A stretch of 64,000 nucleotides of DNA from an uncultured Desulfovibrio sp. (GCA_905235595.1 CAJOMG010000009.1:44845-108844); one strand, 5' to 3'. Shown: positions 55,501 through 63,951, counted from the first letter of the stretch. The notes: generated from the sequence alone by a model not told the origin. Translations and numbers: made by a program.

Positions 55501-55700
55501 TTGGGGATCTCAAGGGTATCTCGGGAGCAACCATCCTTGGCGACGGTTCGGTGATTCTCATCCTTGACCCGCACGAAATCTATCTGATGGCGACATCCAA
55601 GGCATCAACCATAAGCCAGACGTCAGATCAGACGAAGCCGGCGGCAAAGCAGTCGCCCCCAAGTGCTTCTGCGCCAGAACAGGCAAAGCCGGCGGCATAA
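52545..55700 (+). CDS. cheA: Chemotaxis histidine kinase CheA with three Hpt-like domains
   Basis: 1051 residues, far longer than E. coli CheA (654). Hpt domain 1 has His50 in PMHSLKGASGFLG; Hpt domain 2 has His273 in FFHNMKGNSGIIG; a third Hpt-like region has Ile445 where His should be (LIAVKNSCGFMG) and cannot be phosphorylated there. A Pro/Ala/Lys-rich linker covers residues 505-618. Then come the dimerisation domain (LDHLMNLIGELIINRNRY), the kinase with VHLIRNSVDHGIE and the G boxes DDGKGIDP and SGRGVGMDVV, and a CheW-like regulatory domain. The tail is again Pro/Ala/Ser-rich. Confidence 0.95.
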   Translation: MSQEFFDPELFADFIAEAKEHLETIEPNLLELEKTPDNLALLNDIFRPMHSLKGASGFLGLNRINQLAHKSENILDELRKGTMVVTSEIMDVILASTDALRQMIDNLEATNAEGDVKTEHIMAQIDAIMAGETTAAANTPPEEPATEAAPEAQSTMTVEEPSEAASAQDEPEHVAPAEEVPQANAAPTTEATQSTPSSSPVTGSGSGMTGKEWVRTLPALPAYTLTAFGEDHLKDFVDESNELIENLTNGLLDLEENPVGQDELVNDLFRFFHNMKGNSGIIGYNELNALTHEAETLLNNVRQGKLTPSHELIDLLLLVVDVMEALVQNINVTSGQATPFETGSVIKQLKAALAGGPISLPHELLSTNHGQAEEAPVAETADTPPEDTVDVVTPTIIPVGAENDDTEAFRVTVRQQFEIIHAGLETLKKDSSHKDSIDAIHRCLIAVKNSCGFMGFDEIKVYAERTAGIVDQGRNSGIDFGLMIDLLEQEVAIIKDMVDKVLSTDSTPKPSAPAASTAPTDTSKQAPAAAATPPTDPSSAVSATAPQPPASEATSAKVASTSEPKPAAPAAAKPATPAPKPAAPAAASKPATSVQKPAAPVAKPAAPAAASKPAGQPEAHKSSSTIRVDHERLDHLMNLIGELIINRNRYTLIARSLEDTSRDVDVSRVAQDLSETTYAMARISDDLQDTIMKVRMVPVSSVFSRFPRLVRDLSRKSGKEVELIMEGEETELDKSVVEVIGDPLVHLIRNSVDHGIESEEERKAAGKPPKGTVTLRAFHKGNSVAIEIEDDGKGIDPAKMREVAIRKGIITQEEAAQLDDRESLELIFAPGFSSAEKITDISGRGVGMDVVRTNIKNLKGSVSTYSEVGKGTRFTLSLPLTLAIIDALMVNVSGQMYAIPLDAVSETTKIESERLTDVKGRKAVTLRGEVLGIVELSEMLDLPHSDTMPEVLSMVVIHDNERRLGLVVDRLLERQEIVIKPLGSYLGDLKGISGATILGDGSVILILDPHEIYLMATSKASTISQTSDQTKPAAKQSPPSASAPEQAKPAA
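54281..54385 (+). repeat. Internal 36-bp repeat in the cheA linker
   Basis: Positions 54281-54316 and 54350-54385 are identical except for one base and are in frame, 69 bases apart. They encode KPAAPAAASKPA-type peptide. The whole 54240-54390 stretch is built of shorter units related to AAGCCTGCTGCACC. Confidence 0.8.
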
Positions 55701-55860
55701 GAGGGAAAGAATACATCTCCTGATACTGATGGAGAAACTCTTGCATTTTTCTTCTATATAGACTATGGAATTCCTTCGCGGTTATGCTCGCTTGTAAGTA
55801 GAGCGCGGGCTTGTTTTCTTGCCGCATGAAGAACTGGGTACAGGAATTACGGAGGAATGC

Positions 55861-56067
55861 ATGAGCAAGCAATGCGCTTTTTGCGGTAAGAGGCCCCAGG
55901 TTGGCAATTATGTCAGCCATTCAAACATCAAAACCAAACGCCGTTTCAGCCCCAACTTGCAGCGTGTACGTCACCAGTTTGATGACGGGACTGTTTCTAC
56001 CATTACTGTATGCACCCGCTGTCTTCGCTCTGGTGTTGTAAAAAAACCTGTGAAAAACGCAAAGTAA
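55861..56067 (+). CDS. rpmB: Ribosomal protein bL28
   Basis: 68 residues from ATG 55861, with ACGGAGGAATGC upstream. It opens [36 protein letters not shown] and [14 protein letters not shown] follow. The two CxxC pairs make it the zinc-binding form. A TTGCAT-N17-TATGGA promoter is possible at 55741-55769. A terminator follows at 56093. Confidence 0.97.
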   Translation: MSKQCAFCGKRPQVGNYVSHSNIKTKRRFSPNLQRVRHQFDDGTVSTITVCTRCLRSGVVKKPVKNAK

Positions 56068-56092
56068 ACTATTTTCTCTGCGCATGCTATTG

Positions 56093-56122
56093 TCCCCGGC
56101 AAATTACTGTCGGGGATTTTTT
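56093..56122 (+). terminator. Rho-independent terminator after rpmB
   Basis: TCCCCG (56093-56098) and CGGGGA (56111-56116) with a 12-base loop, then TTTTTTG. Confidence 0.85.
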
Positions 56123-56325
56123 GTATTATACCGACACCAGGAAATACTGACTTCCACCTGAACAGTTTTCTGCACTGCTGCTGTCAATACAGCGGCAATC
56201 CGCGCGTTACCATAAGAATATTTTATGGGAACAGCCCATGTGCGAGCGCTGTTCGCAACTGCAAACCTACTAGAAATATTTTAGAAAACGGTATAGATAT
56301 AAGTAAAACTCGTGGGAGATGCCCA
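56123..56325. other. Intergenic leader before the 572-residue unknown gene
   Basis: No ORF. It contains CTGCTGTCAATACAGCGG, an imperfect hairpin, and AT-rich sequence near 56265-56310 that may hold the promoter. GGGAG is 7 bases before ATG 56326. Confidence 0.4.
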
Positions 56326-58044
56326 ATGATCAAATGGCAGGAGGTATTCAGCAAAGACGGTTTGCCCTGGTGCAATGCCGCCCAGCTTGCCGCTCCCATT
56401 GCCATTAGAGATCTCGCCAACCTTAAGCAACTGCTCGACGCGGTGCATATCCGCTTCTGTCTTGTCAAACCATATCAGGAAAGCAAACACTATCCGCTTG
56501 TTGAAGGTCGTGAGCTTCTGCCATCCTTTGACAACGACATGTTTGAATACAAAAATCTGCCCGGTTTTGCGCTTGTGGCTTTTGCTCGTCAGCTGGACTA
56601 TTTTGCAGAAATATTCCAGTTTGACAAACTCCATCCTGTACTTATCGACGGCGATGGAGCCTGTTGTCCATTAGAAAACCAGGTATTGGAGCAAAACCTG
56701 CAAACTATGGCTGCGCGTCTGCCGCGTATCCATCAAGATATCTTCCGGCAACAATTCCGTTCTGTCGACACTGTTGAAATGGAGAATTATCCAGCTCTCA
56801 TGCCTTACCTTCTCAACATGGACAGGGCACATGTACTGGCCTGGGGGCCTGACAACAACTTTCATCTTGCAGGTATCTTTGCCTCATTCCCTTCAGATAT
56901 TGACAGCGAACTCAAAAGGTTCGGCATACGCATCGGCAAATTTGTCAGTGGCGACAACGAGATGTATGAACGCAACCGCATGTTTGTGTATCAATACCTC
57001 ATGGAATTATACGGTTTCCCCATTGTTTCAGAACGTCGTACCTCCAGTGCGCTTTTCGCACGTAAGCTACACAAGATGGGAGAAAGATTTTTACTGCGCG
57101 TACTAGGGCAGACGGATCGCACTATCACAACCTATCTCTCTACCGGCGAAAACACACGCTATCCGACCTTGGAAAAAATTGCCCTGGTAGCTGTGGATGC
57201 AGATCAGGAAGAAGCTCTTAACATTATCGGCAACAATGATTTTTTTCTGGACAGAGCACATCGGGTAATCATACTGCGCATTCGCTATCGCCAACACGGC
57301 TTCAACACAGGTAATGTACGCCAAGACCGCGCACTCTCCGTACTTTCGCAGGAAGTCCTGCATCCGCTTACTGGCGAGCCCCTTAAAGGACTGAATATTA
57401 TCAAGGACACCACGAACATGTTTCTGCGCCTCAACGATATTGTGCGCGGCGAATACACGGGGCATATCACCTATAAACGCACTGAGGTGGTGGAAAATAC
57501 AGACACCCATGAAAAAAGACTTAAATTTCTCTTTAGCTGGCTGACAAAACACCAGCGTCGCATGATCAGCTACAGCGATGATTTTTTCTCCAATGTAAGC
57601 AAAGTACTTTCAAGTTATCTGTATGCGCCTGAAAATGACGATGTATTTGAATCTTTGCACGACCTGCATCAAGAGGTTTGCACACGGTTCAGCTATATTC
57701 AGCAAGCCAGACGCGTACGCATTCTAGAAGATTTGTGCCAACGCACCTTCAAGGGGCAGCGAATAACATACATCACCATGTTACGCGAAGCCGTACAGCT
57801 GCTCAACGAATTGAAATTCGAGATTGTAAGCTTCTTTCCCGCTCTTGTGGATGCAGTTATTAACGGCGTTGAAAAGATACTGCGCGACCGTTACCTGCAA
57901 CGCCACTACATAGAGCAGCCAGAAGATTCCCTAACGACAGCTGGGCAGGAAATCCGCAAAAACTATGGGCGGCTTGTAGCATTGCAGGATGGTTTTAAAG
58001 CTGTACGCAAAATACGCTCAACAAAGGACACCATGCCGGTATGA
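56326..58044 (+). CDS. Large protein of unknown function
   Basis: 572 residues, soluble, no signal peptide or membrane helix. The first ~200 residues look alpha/beta (LLDAVHIRFCLVKPYQESKHY, HPVLIDGDGACCPLENQVLEQN, AHVLAWGPDNNFHLAGIFAS). The rest is helical with many aromatic and basic residues (FLLRVLGQTDRTITTYLSTGEN, LKFLFSWLTKHQRRMISYSDDF, FFPALVDAVINGVEKILRDRY). I see no nucleotide-binding or catalytic motif. Its stop overlaps the rsmE start (ATGA), so the two are translated together, perhaps as part of a ribosome or translation-related operon. I do not recognise it. Confidence 0.75.
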   Translation: MIKWQEVFSKDGLPWCNAAQLAAPIAIRDLANLKQLLDAVHIRFCLVKPYQESKHYPLVEGRELLPSFDNDMFEYKNLPGFALVAFARQLDYFAEIFQFDKLHPVLIDGDGACCPLENQVLEQNLQTMAARLPRIHQDIFRQQFRSVDTVEMENYPALMPYLLNMDRAHVLAWGPDNNFHLAGIFASFPSDIDSELKRFGIRIGKFVSGDNEMYERNRMFVYQYLMELYGFPIVSERRTSSALFARKLHKMGERFLLRVLGQTDRTITTYLSTGENTRYPTLEKIALVAVDADQEEALNIIGNNDFFLDRAHRVIILRIRYRQHGFNTGNVRQDRALSVLSQEVLHPLTGEPLKGLNIIKDTTNMFLRLNDIVRGEYTGHITYKRTEVVENTDTHEKRLKFLFSWLTKHQRRMISYSDDFFSNVSKVLSSYLYAPENDDVFESLHDLHQEVCTRFSYIQQARRVRILEDLCQRTFKGQRITYITMLREAVQLLNELKFEIVSFFPALVDAVINGVEKILRDRYLQRHYIEQPEDSLTTAGQEIRKNYGRLVALQDGFKAVRKIRSTKDTMPV

Positions 58045-58793
58045 CTGTTCCCTTCTTCTATATATCCCCAGAGCATTGGGGTAATGCAGTGATCCTTGAC
58101 GGACAGGAGGCAAGGCATCTTACCCAGGTGTTACGTATTACGGAAGGCAAGCAGGTGGCCTTGCTTGACGGCATGGGGCGTACCGGCTTGTTTACAGTTC
58201 ATGCTGTCAACAAAAAAACTGTTCAGCTTTCTCGTAATTCAGAAAAGCTAACACCTGCACCAAAAGCCCGCGCTATCATGGCACTTGCATACAGCAAGGC
58301 CGTACGGCGTGGATTCTTTATGGAGAAGGCCGTTGAGCTGGGAGCGCACGCCGTATGGCTCTGGCAAGGTGATCACAGTCAGGGCAAACTTTCACCCGCT
58401 GCTGGGGAAGCATGCCGGGGGCAACTGATTGCAGGGGCGAAACAATGCGGCAATCCCTGGCTGCCTGAAGTACGTGTGCTCTCAAACGGGGTGGATGAAC
58501 TGACAGCCATGGCCCAGGAGGCTGACCACCGTATTCTCCCCTGGGAACTTCAGGATGGCGTACATATGCTCACATCTGAGCTGATAGGCCAGGAGGGAGT
58601 GACCGTGTATGTCATCGGCCCTGAAGGTGGATTCTCCAAACGCGAACTCTCGGCTCTGAGCAATGCGGGATTTATAGCCGTCAGCTTAGGTGCACGCATA
58701 CTGCGTTGCGAAACGGCGGCGACACTCTGCTTGGGGCTGCACTGGTGGGCTTCGCAACAGTTTGGCAAAGTTGACGCCACTGGAGAGGAATAG
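58041..58793 (+). CDS. rsmE: 16S rRNA m3U1498 methyltransferase
   Basis: 250 residues. The N-terminal PUA-like part has GNAVILDGQEARHLTQVLRI; the SPOUT domain has ALAYSKAVRRGFFMEKAVELG, VYVIGPEGGFSKRELSAL and SLGARILRCETAATLCL. It methylates N3 of U1498 in 16S rRNA. The start overlaps the upstream stop by 4 bases, and rarA begins 2 bases after its stop. Confidence 0.96.
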   Translation: MTVPFFYISPEHWGNAVILDGQEARHLTQVLRITEGKQVALLDGMGRTGLFTVHAVNKKTVQLSRNSEKLTPAPKARAIMALAYSKAVRRGFFMEKAVELGAHAVWLWQGDHSQGKLSPAAGEACRGQLIAGAKQCGNPWLPEVRVLSNGVDELTAMAQEADHRILPWELQDGVHMLTSELIGQEGVTVYVIGPEGGFSKRELSALSNAGFIAVSLGARILRCETAATLCLGLHWWASQQFGKVDATGEE

Positions 58794-58795
58794 TC

Positions 58796-60013
58796 GTGAA
58801 TTGCCCACTACCCGAACGCATGCGCCCGGATGATCTGGCGCATTTTCTGGGCCAGTCACATCTCTCGAGTCGCTTACATTCCCTTATGCAAGCACACCGG
58901 TTGCCGAGTCTTCTTTTTTTTGGCCCTCCTGGTTGCGGTAAATCCACCCTTGCCCTGCTACTGGCCAAACATAGTGGTCGCCCCTATGTGCGGCTCAGTG
59001 CTCCTGAAGCGGGCTTACAGCACCTTCGCCGTTCACTGGCAGGAATGGAAATCCTCATATTAGATGAGTTACACCGTTTTTCCAAAGCACAGCAAGACTT
59101 TTTTTTGCCGTTGGTGGAATCAGGTGAGTTAATCTTGCTGGCAACCACAACAGAAAATCCCTCCTTCAGTGTCACACGCCAGTTGCTTTCTCGCTTACAT
59201 GTGCTGCGCCTGCGCCCTTTGGGTCATGAAGAACTTACAGATCTGGCCCAGCGCGGGGCACAAAACATGGGTCTGGAACTCACCGCTGCAGTGGCAGAGC
59301 TTCTGGCCAATGCTGCCCATGGCGATGCGCGAACCTTACTCAATCTTGTTGAATATGTAACCGCTCTGCCAGATGACAGCCGTGATTATGAACATGTTAA
59401 GGCAGCGTTACCCGAAGTGCTCATCAGACATGACAAAGACGGCGACAAGCACTATGAACTGGCCTCGGCACTTATCAAATCCATCCGAGGTAGTGATGTG
59501 GATGCTGCCCTGTACTGGCTGGCTTGCCTGCTGGAAGGGGGCGAAGATCCGCGTTTTGTCTGCCGCAGGCTCATACTCTCAGCTTCAGAAGATGTGGGTC
59601 TGGCAGATCCATCTGCCCTGCGGTTGGCCGTCGCCTGCCAGCAGGCAGTAGAATTCGTAGGTATGCCTGAAGGGTTTATTCCTCTTGCAGAAACAGTGAC
59701 CTACCTGGCCATGGCGCGCAAAAGCAACTCCGCCTATGGCGGCTATCTCAATGCCCAACGTGAAGTAAAACTCAACGGAGCACTGCCCGTCCCTCTGCAT
59801 TTACGCAATCCATCCACCCAGCTGCAAAAAGAATGGGGCTATGGCAAGGAATACAAATACCCCCATAACTACCCTGACGCATGGATTGCACAGGATTATC
59901 TGCCGCCGGAGCTTGTGGGCAGACGGTTTTACCAGCCCCGGGAACAAGGTGAAGAAGCGCGTCTCTCCCAGTGGTGGCGTAAAATTCATAACATTAAAAA
60001 GTCGGACGTTTAG
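58796..60013 (+). CDS. rarA: Replication-associated recombination protein RarA/MgsA
   Basis: 405 residues starting at GTG 58796. It opens RMRPDDLAHFLGQSHL; Walker A is FFGPPGCGKSTLALLLA, Walker B ILILDELHRFSKAQQDFFLPLVE, sensor I LLATTTENPSFSVTRQLLSR, and the C-terminal MGS domain has KLNGALPVPLHLRNPSTQLQK and YPHNYPDAWIAQDYLPPEL. It is a clamp-loader-like ATPase acting at stalled replication forks. Confidence 0.95.
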   Translation: MNCPLPERMRPDDLAHFLGQSHLSSRLHSLMQAHRLPSLLFFGPPGCGKSTLALLLAKHSGRPYVRLSAPEAGLQHLRRSLAGMEILILDELHRFSKAQQDFFLPLVESGELILLATTTENPSFSVTRQLLSRLHVLRLRPLGHEELTDLAQRGAQNMGLELTAAVAELLANAAHGDARTLLNLVEYVTALPDDSRDYEHVKAALPEVLIRHDKDGDKHYELASALIKSIRGSDVDAALYWLACLLEGGEDPRFVCRRLILSASEDVGLADPSALRLAVACQQAVEFVGMPEGFIPLAETVTYLAMARKSNSAYGGYLNAQREVKLNGALPVPLHLRNPSTQLQKEWGYGKEYKYPHNYPDAWIAQDYLPPELVGRRFYQPREQGEEARLSQWWRKIHNIKKSDV

Positions 60014-60015
60014 CC

Positions 60016-60846
60016 ATGCATCCCTATAATGGCCATGGTCCTTTTGAGCAAAAATTTCTTACCGGTGATTGCTACCGTACACATGCCCACCGCCCGGGGA
60101 TTCTCGATGTACTACTGCCATCGTTCAGCTTTTATAGCCGATTATTGGCTGGGCCACTTCGTTGGCTGTGCAATCGTGCAGCAAAAGGACTGTGTGATGA
60201 CGTGGCTTGGGTGTACGCCAGCGTCTGGGTTGCCGACATTCTGGAACGCATGGGTACAACAATTGCTATTGAGGGGATGAACGCCATCAATGCCATGGAT
60301 GGTCCATGTGTATTTGTGGCCAATCACATGAGCACTCTTGAAACGTTCATGCTGCCAGGCATCATCAGACCGCGTAAAAAAATAACATTTGTAGTCAAAA
60401 AAAGCCTGACGACTATGCCTTTCTTTGGCCCGGTCATGCGCTCACGCGACCCTATCGTGGTTGGGCGAAGCAATCCCCGTGAAGACCTGACAGCTGTTCT
60501 GGAAGGTGGACTGGAACGCCTTGGGGAAAACATCTCCATCATTGTTTTTCCACAACATACGCGTTCGCGTACCTTTGACCCCCAGCTCTTCAACACCATA
60601 GGTGTAAAACTGGCAAAAAAAGCAGCAGTGCCTCTTGTGCCACTGGCCCTCAAGACCGACGCCTGGGGACAAGGCAAGAAGATCAAAGAACTAGGTCCCA
60701 TCAAAACCAATCTGACTGTACACTACCGTTTTGGCCAACCACTGCGCGTACAGGGACCAGGCAAGGTTGAACACAATGCCGTATGCCAGTTCATTACCAC
60801 ATGTCTGGACCAGTGGAAGGCATTTGACTGCACCTGTAGCATATAA
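60016..60846 (+). CDS. PlsC-like lysophospholipid acyltransferase
   Basis: 276 residues. The acyltransferase motifs are present but altered: motif I is NHMSTLETF (HX4E in place of HX4D), motif II VVKKSLTTMPFFGPVMR and motif III FPQHTRSR in place of FPEGTRS. One short hydrophobic region near residue 30. It should acylate lysophosphatidate or a related glycerolipid at the membrane. It follows rarA by 2 bases. Variation in two active-site motifs leaves the substrate open. Confidence 0.82.
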   Translation: MHPYNGHGPFEQKFLTGDCYRTHAHRPGILDVLLPSFSFYSRLLAGPLRWLCNRAAKGLCDDVAWVYASVWVADILERMGTTIAIEGMNAINAMDGPCVFVANHMSTLETFMLPGIIRPRKKITFVVKKSLTTMPFFGPVMRSRDPIVVGRSNPREDLTAVLEGGLERLGENISIIVFPQHTRSRTFDPQLFNTIGVKLAKKAAVPLVPLALKTDAWGQGKKIKELGPIKTNLTVHYRFGQPLRVQGPGKVEHNAVCQFITTCLDQWKAFDCTCSI

Positions 60847-60902
60847 CGGAACCGATTCCGTCGTCACATGCGCCTTCCATTAAAGGTAAGGACGATGATA
60901 AA

Positions 60903-61883
60903 TTATGCCGCTTGGTCTTCACCGTCGGTTTGAGATACAGGCGCAGGCTCTCCAAGAATAAGTTGCAACATGCGATCTGAAAGAATGCGCAAATCCGGCT
61001 TGGCAAATTGTGCATCTGCCCCCACAGATTCACATTTTTTTGCCAATGGCTCATTTATCATGGAAGAGAAAATCGCAACCGGCAGCTTCTTGAGAATAGG
61101 ATCCTCCTTAATGCGTTTGCATAGGTTTAGGCCATCCATAAAAGGCATTTCTATATCTGATATTACCCCTTGCACAAATTCGGTAATATCCTTGCCCTCT
61201 TCCTCACACTTTGTACGCAGTGCACAGAGGTAATCCCAAGCCTTCTGCCCGTTTTCAACCTGACGCACATTGAAGCGGCCTTCCTTTCTGAAAAGGTCCA
61301 GCACGAGAGCTCGAATACTGTGAGAATCATCCGCATGCAGAATATTGTATACCTTGCCCTCGCTTTCCTTGCTGATGCTGCCCTCGAAACGTATGGCCAT
61401 ACTGGGTTCAAGCTCGGCAACGATAGCCTCGAGATCCAAAAGGAACACAACCCTGTTTTCCAGACGAACTACACCGACAACAGAACTCTTGCTGGCGTTC
61501 TGCAGGAAATTGCCGGGTGCTTCTACCTCTGTCCAGCTCAAGCGATGGATTCGATCCACCCCAGAGACCAGAAAGGCAGAAAACAGATTGTTAAATTCCG
61601 TTACAATCGTCTTCGCATCAGGGCTTTCAATGGCGCCGATTTCAAGGAACTTTCCCAGATCAATAAGGGGCACAACTCGGTCATTTCTGTGATGAAAAGC
61701 GCCACAGATAGCCGGATGCCGCATTTCCGGCATGGAGGTAATCGGCTGTCTCCGTATAATTTCCACAACTTTAGCTACGTTAACTCCGTAATGGGCCCGG
61801 TACCCATCAGGATGGTCAATGAAGAACTCGACAATTTCCAGTTCGTTTGTGCCGGATTCAAGCAGGATATTGGTTTGGGACAT
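60903..61883 (-). CDS. cheV: Chemotaxis coupling protein CheV (CheW + receiver)
   Basis: 326 residues. The CheW domain spans about 15-165 (EIVEFFIDHPDGYRAHYGVNV, HPAICGAFHHRNDRVVPLIDLG, VVGVVRLENRVVFLLDLEAIV). The receiver follows, ILHADDSHSIRALV with the Asp in VISDIEMPFMDG and Lys in FAKPD. CheV couples receptors to CheA and can be phosphorylated for adaptation. GGGGG is 10 bases from ATG, and a sigma28-like promoter lies upstream. Confidence 0.95.
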   Translation of the reverse strand: MSQTNILLESGTNELEIVEFFIDHPDGYRAHYGVNVAKVVEIIRRQPITSMPEMRHPAICGAFHHRNDRVVPLIDLGKFLEIGAIESPDAKTIVTEFNNLFSAFLVSGVDRIHRLSWTEVEAPGNFLQNASKSSVVGVVRLENRVVFLLDLEAIVAELEPSMAIRFEGSISKESEGKVYNILHADDSHSIRALVLDLFRKEGRFNVRQVENGQKAWDYLCALRTKCEEEGKDITEFVQGVISDIEMPFMDGLNLCKRIKEDPILKKLPVAIFSSMINEPLAKKCESVGADAQFAKPDLRILSDRMLQLILGEPAPVSQTDGEDQAA

Positions 61884-61916
61884 GTACGAAACCCCCGTTT
61901 ATGCATGGATAACATT

Positions 61917-61943
61917 CTATCGGCCGAAAAACGGAAATACATT
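61917..61943 (-). promoter_or_regulatory. Sigma28 (FliA)-like promoter of cheV
   Basis: On the minus strand GCCGATAG (complement of 61917-61924) fits the flagellar -10 at seven of eight bases; 11 bases upstream, AATGTATT (complement of 61936-61943) fits the -35 only weakly. It is 34 bases before the cheV ATG. Confidence 0.45.
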
Positions 61944-61975
61944 ATGGTTTAATGCAGATTACAGACAGCCCCTCA

Positions 61976-63496
61976 CTATGAATTTTCCGTTTTACCAAAC
62001 TCATCGGCGATCCTGACTGCAGAATCCTTTACAGCGAAAAACGCATCCACAATCTTCGGATCAAAATGAGAACCACGTTCCTCAAGAATAATGGCAAAGG
62101 CTTTCTCGTATGGAAAACCCTTCTTATAGCTTCTGTTGGAAACAAGGGCATCAAACACATCAGCCACTGCCATGATGCGGGCGGATAAGGGAATATCCTC
62201 ACCGGAAAGACCACTGGGATAGCCTTTGCCATTCCATTTTTCATGATGGTATGTAGCCAGATTACGCGTTTCTTGGAGATATTCTGCATCAGGAATGGTT
62301 TCCATAATGTTAGAGATAATATTGCCACCCGTCGTTGTGTGGGTCTTCATCAAGGCAAATTCTTCATCTGTCAGCTTCCCTGGTTTATTCAATATTGCAT
62401 CAGGTACATTTATTTTTCCAATATCATGCAATGGTGCAGAATTGACCACATCAGTAATAAACTTATCTGTCAGCTGATCCTTATAAATACCCTCTCGAAC
62501 CATTTCATCCATAATGATCTTTGTATATGCAGCTGTTTTACGAATATGATCACCCGTATTCTTATCCCTGCTTTCTATCATATCGGCAAGCGTAAGAATG
62601 AGTGCACTATGCATCAAAGAAATAGCTTCGTTCTTACTTCGAATATCTTTAATATAACTGACGCTGTCACCTGCCATTTTAACAAATGACTCATATAAAT
62701 TTTCTATTTCGTCGCCGGTACGAATGTTAATTTTACGAATCCACTCTAAACTCCTCTCCATTGACTCTTTAGTATGAAATGCAAATTTATTCGTCGCATA
62801 TGCCATTGTGTTAATAGGTATGATTAAATTTGTATTTGAGAATAAAATAGTAACAATCAAAATGACAATATAACTACATAAAAAGATTGAACTCAGTTTC
62901 AGTAAATATTGCCTTGCCTGAATGCGCAACCAGTCCATAGATATGTCCGCTGCTGCATAGCACTGGCACACTCCTTCACTATCATATACAGGAGCGTATG
63001 CTGTTAAAAGCCACCCATATTTTTCATCTGAGATAATAGGGTCTATTGTGCCCCCAGATAACAAGGTAGGTATGTATTTTTGAAACGCATTGTCAAAAGG
63101 AACAACAGTGCCCGGTTTTTCACCAGCAGAATCCTGAGAATCAAGGTCAAAAACAACATGGCATCCATCTTCTAATATTTTATATACATACAGATATGTT
63201 ATATTTATTGTGCTATTTTTTATATTTGCTAATTTTGTCTTTGTAAGAAGATAATATTTTGCTGATTCACCTTGAGTAATATATTCATTTACCCTATCTG
63301 CATCAATGACACTGGCTGCCAGTTTCGCAACACCAGTCGCAATCTGCTTATTCTGATCTACTGATGTATCAAGAAATATTTTATAACTAATTCCCGCAGA
63401 GCATAATCCAAATATGAATAAAGCAGTTGATAGAAGTAAAATTATTTTTATGCGTAGTGAAAATTTTCTGCATATATTCTCGTTCATAAATTTCAT
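61976..63496 (-). CDS. Sensor protein with Cache-like and HD-GYP domains
   Basis: 506 residues from ATG 63496; ATG 63487 or a distant TTG are alternatives. A membrane helix (IILLLSTALFIFGLCSAGISY) is followed by a ~170-residue periplasmic sensor (VIDADRVNEYITQGESAKYY, YGWLLTAYAPVYDSEGVCQC), a second helix (SIFLCSYIVILIVTILF), HAMP-like linker and HD-GYP domain. HD-GYP residues are APLHDIGKINVPDAILNKPG, HHEKWNGKGYPSGL and LSARIMAVADVFDALVSNRSY, all catalytic ligands present. It should hydrolyse c-di-GMP in response to an external signal. Confidence 0.92.
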   Translation of the reverse strand: MKFMNENICRKFSLRIKIILLLSTALFIFGLCSAGISYKIFLDTSVDQNKQIATGVAKLAASVIDADRVNEYITQGESAKYYLLTKTKLANIKNSTINITYLYVYKILEDGCHVVFDLDSQDSAGEKPGTVVPFDNAFQKYIPTLLSGGTIDPIISDEKYGWLLTAYAPVYDSEGVCQCYAAADISMDWLRIQARQYLLKLSSIFLCSYIVILIVTILFSNTNLIIPINTMAYATNKFAFHTKESMERSLEWIRKINIRTGDEIENLYESFVKMAGDSVSYIKDIRSKNEAISLMHSALILTLADMIESRDKNTGDHIRKTAAYTKIIMDEMVREGIYKDQLTDKFITDVVNSAPLHDIGKINVPDAILNKPGKLTDEEFALMKTHTTTGGNIISNIMETIPDAEYLQETRNLATYHHEKWNGKGYPSGLSGEDIPLSARIMAVADVFDALVSNRSYKKGFPYEKAFAIILEERGSHFDPKIVDAFFAVKDSAVRIADEFGKTENS

Positions 63497-63686
63497 ATAT
63501 TTTACTCTAAAAATGTAAAAACGGTATTCATCTATTTTCTCTAGAAATGGCAAAAGGAAGCGCAACCACACATCCTTGCCCAAGGTTTTCCACTAATTGA
63601 CGCGAAAATATCCTCGGGCTGTTTTTTTGTCAAAATACATACTCAGAAGTACACCTTTTGCATACGATTACAGTTCTCGCAAAAAT
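63497..63686. other. Intergenic stretch with no gene seen
   Basis: AT-rich, with a TTTTTTTGTCAA tract near 63622. No ORF with a plausible start was found. The HD-GYP promoter probably lies here. Confidence 0.4.
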
Positions 63687-63722
63687 AATGCCCCATAAAG
63701 TTCGGAAAACTTACGGGGCATT
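63687..63722 (-). terminator. Terminator hairpin reading left
   Basis: AATGCCCC (63687-63694) and GGGGCATT (63715-63722) with an inner AAGTT/AACTT. On the minus strand it is followed by ATTTTTG, the intrinsic-terminator pattern. Confidence 0.7.
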
Positions 63723-63787
63723 AAGAGTAACACTGGTGGGCCCACCAACTACCGAACAAAAGGCGTAACGAACTTAATTTGTTAATA

Positions 63788-63907
63788 TTATTTTATGAAT
63801 TTTTTATTCAATGCCCCCATACTTGCCCCCATTTTTTTCATTTCCCTAAGTTCGTTCTCTACTCTATTATAAAATGAGACCGTTGCATACTGTGAAGTAG
63901 TCCCCAT
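63788..63907 (-). CDS. Possible 39-residue ORF or gene remnant
   Basis: ATG 63907 to TAA 63788. The peptide begins MGTTSQYATVSFYNR and ends KKMGASMGALNKKFIK, with an in-frame repeat of MGA. No close Shine-Dalgarno. A minus-strand terminator lies 65 bases after the stop, as if this were a true 3' end. It could be a small protein or the tail of a lost gene. Confidence 0.3.
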   Translation of the reverse strand: MGTTSQYATVSFYNRVENELREMKKMGASMGALNKKFIK

Positions 63908-63951
63908 TTCGAACGGACACTCTCTTAAAAATTAGGAGAGGTGCTAGAGAT

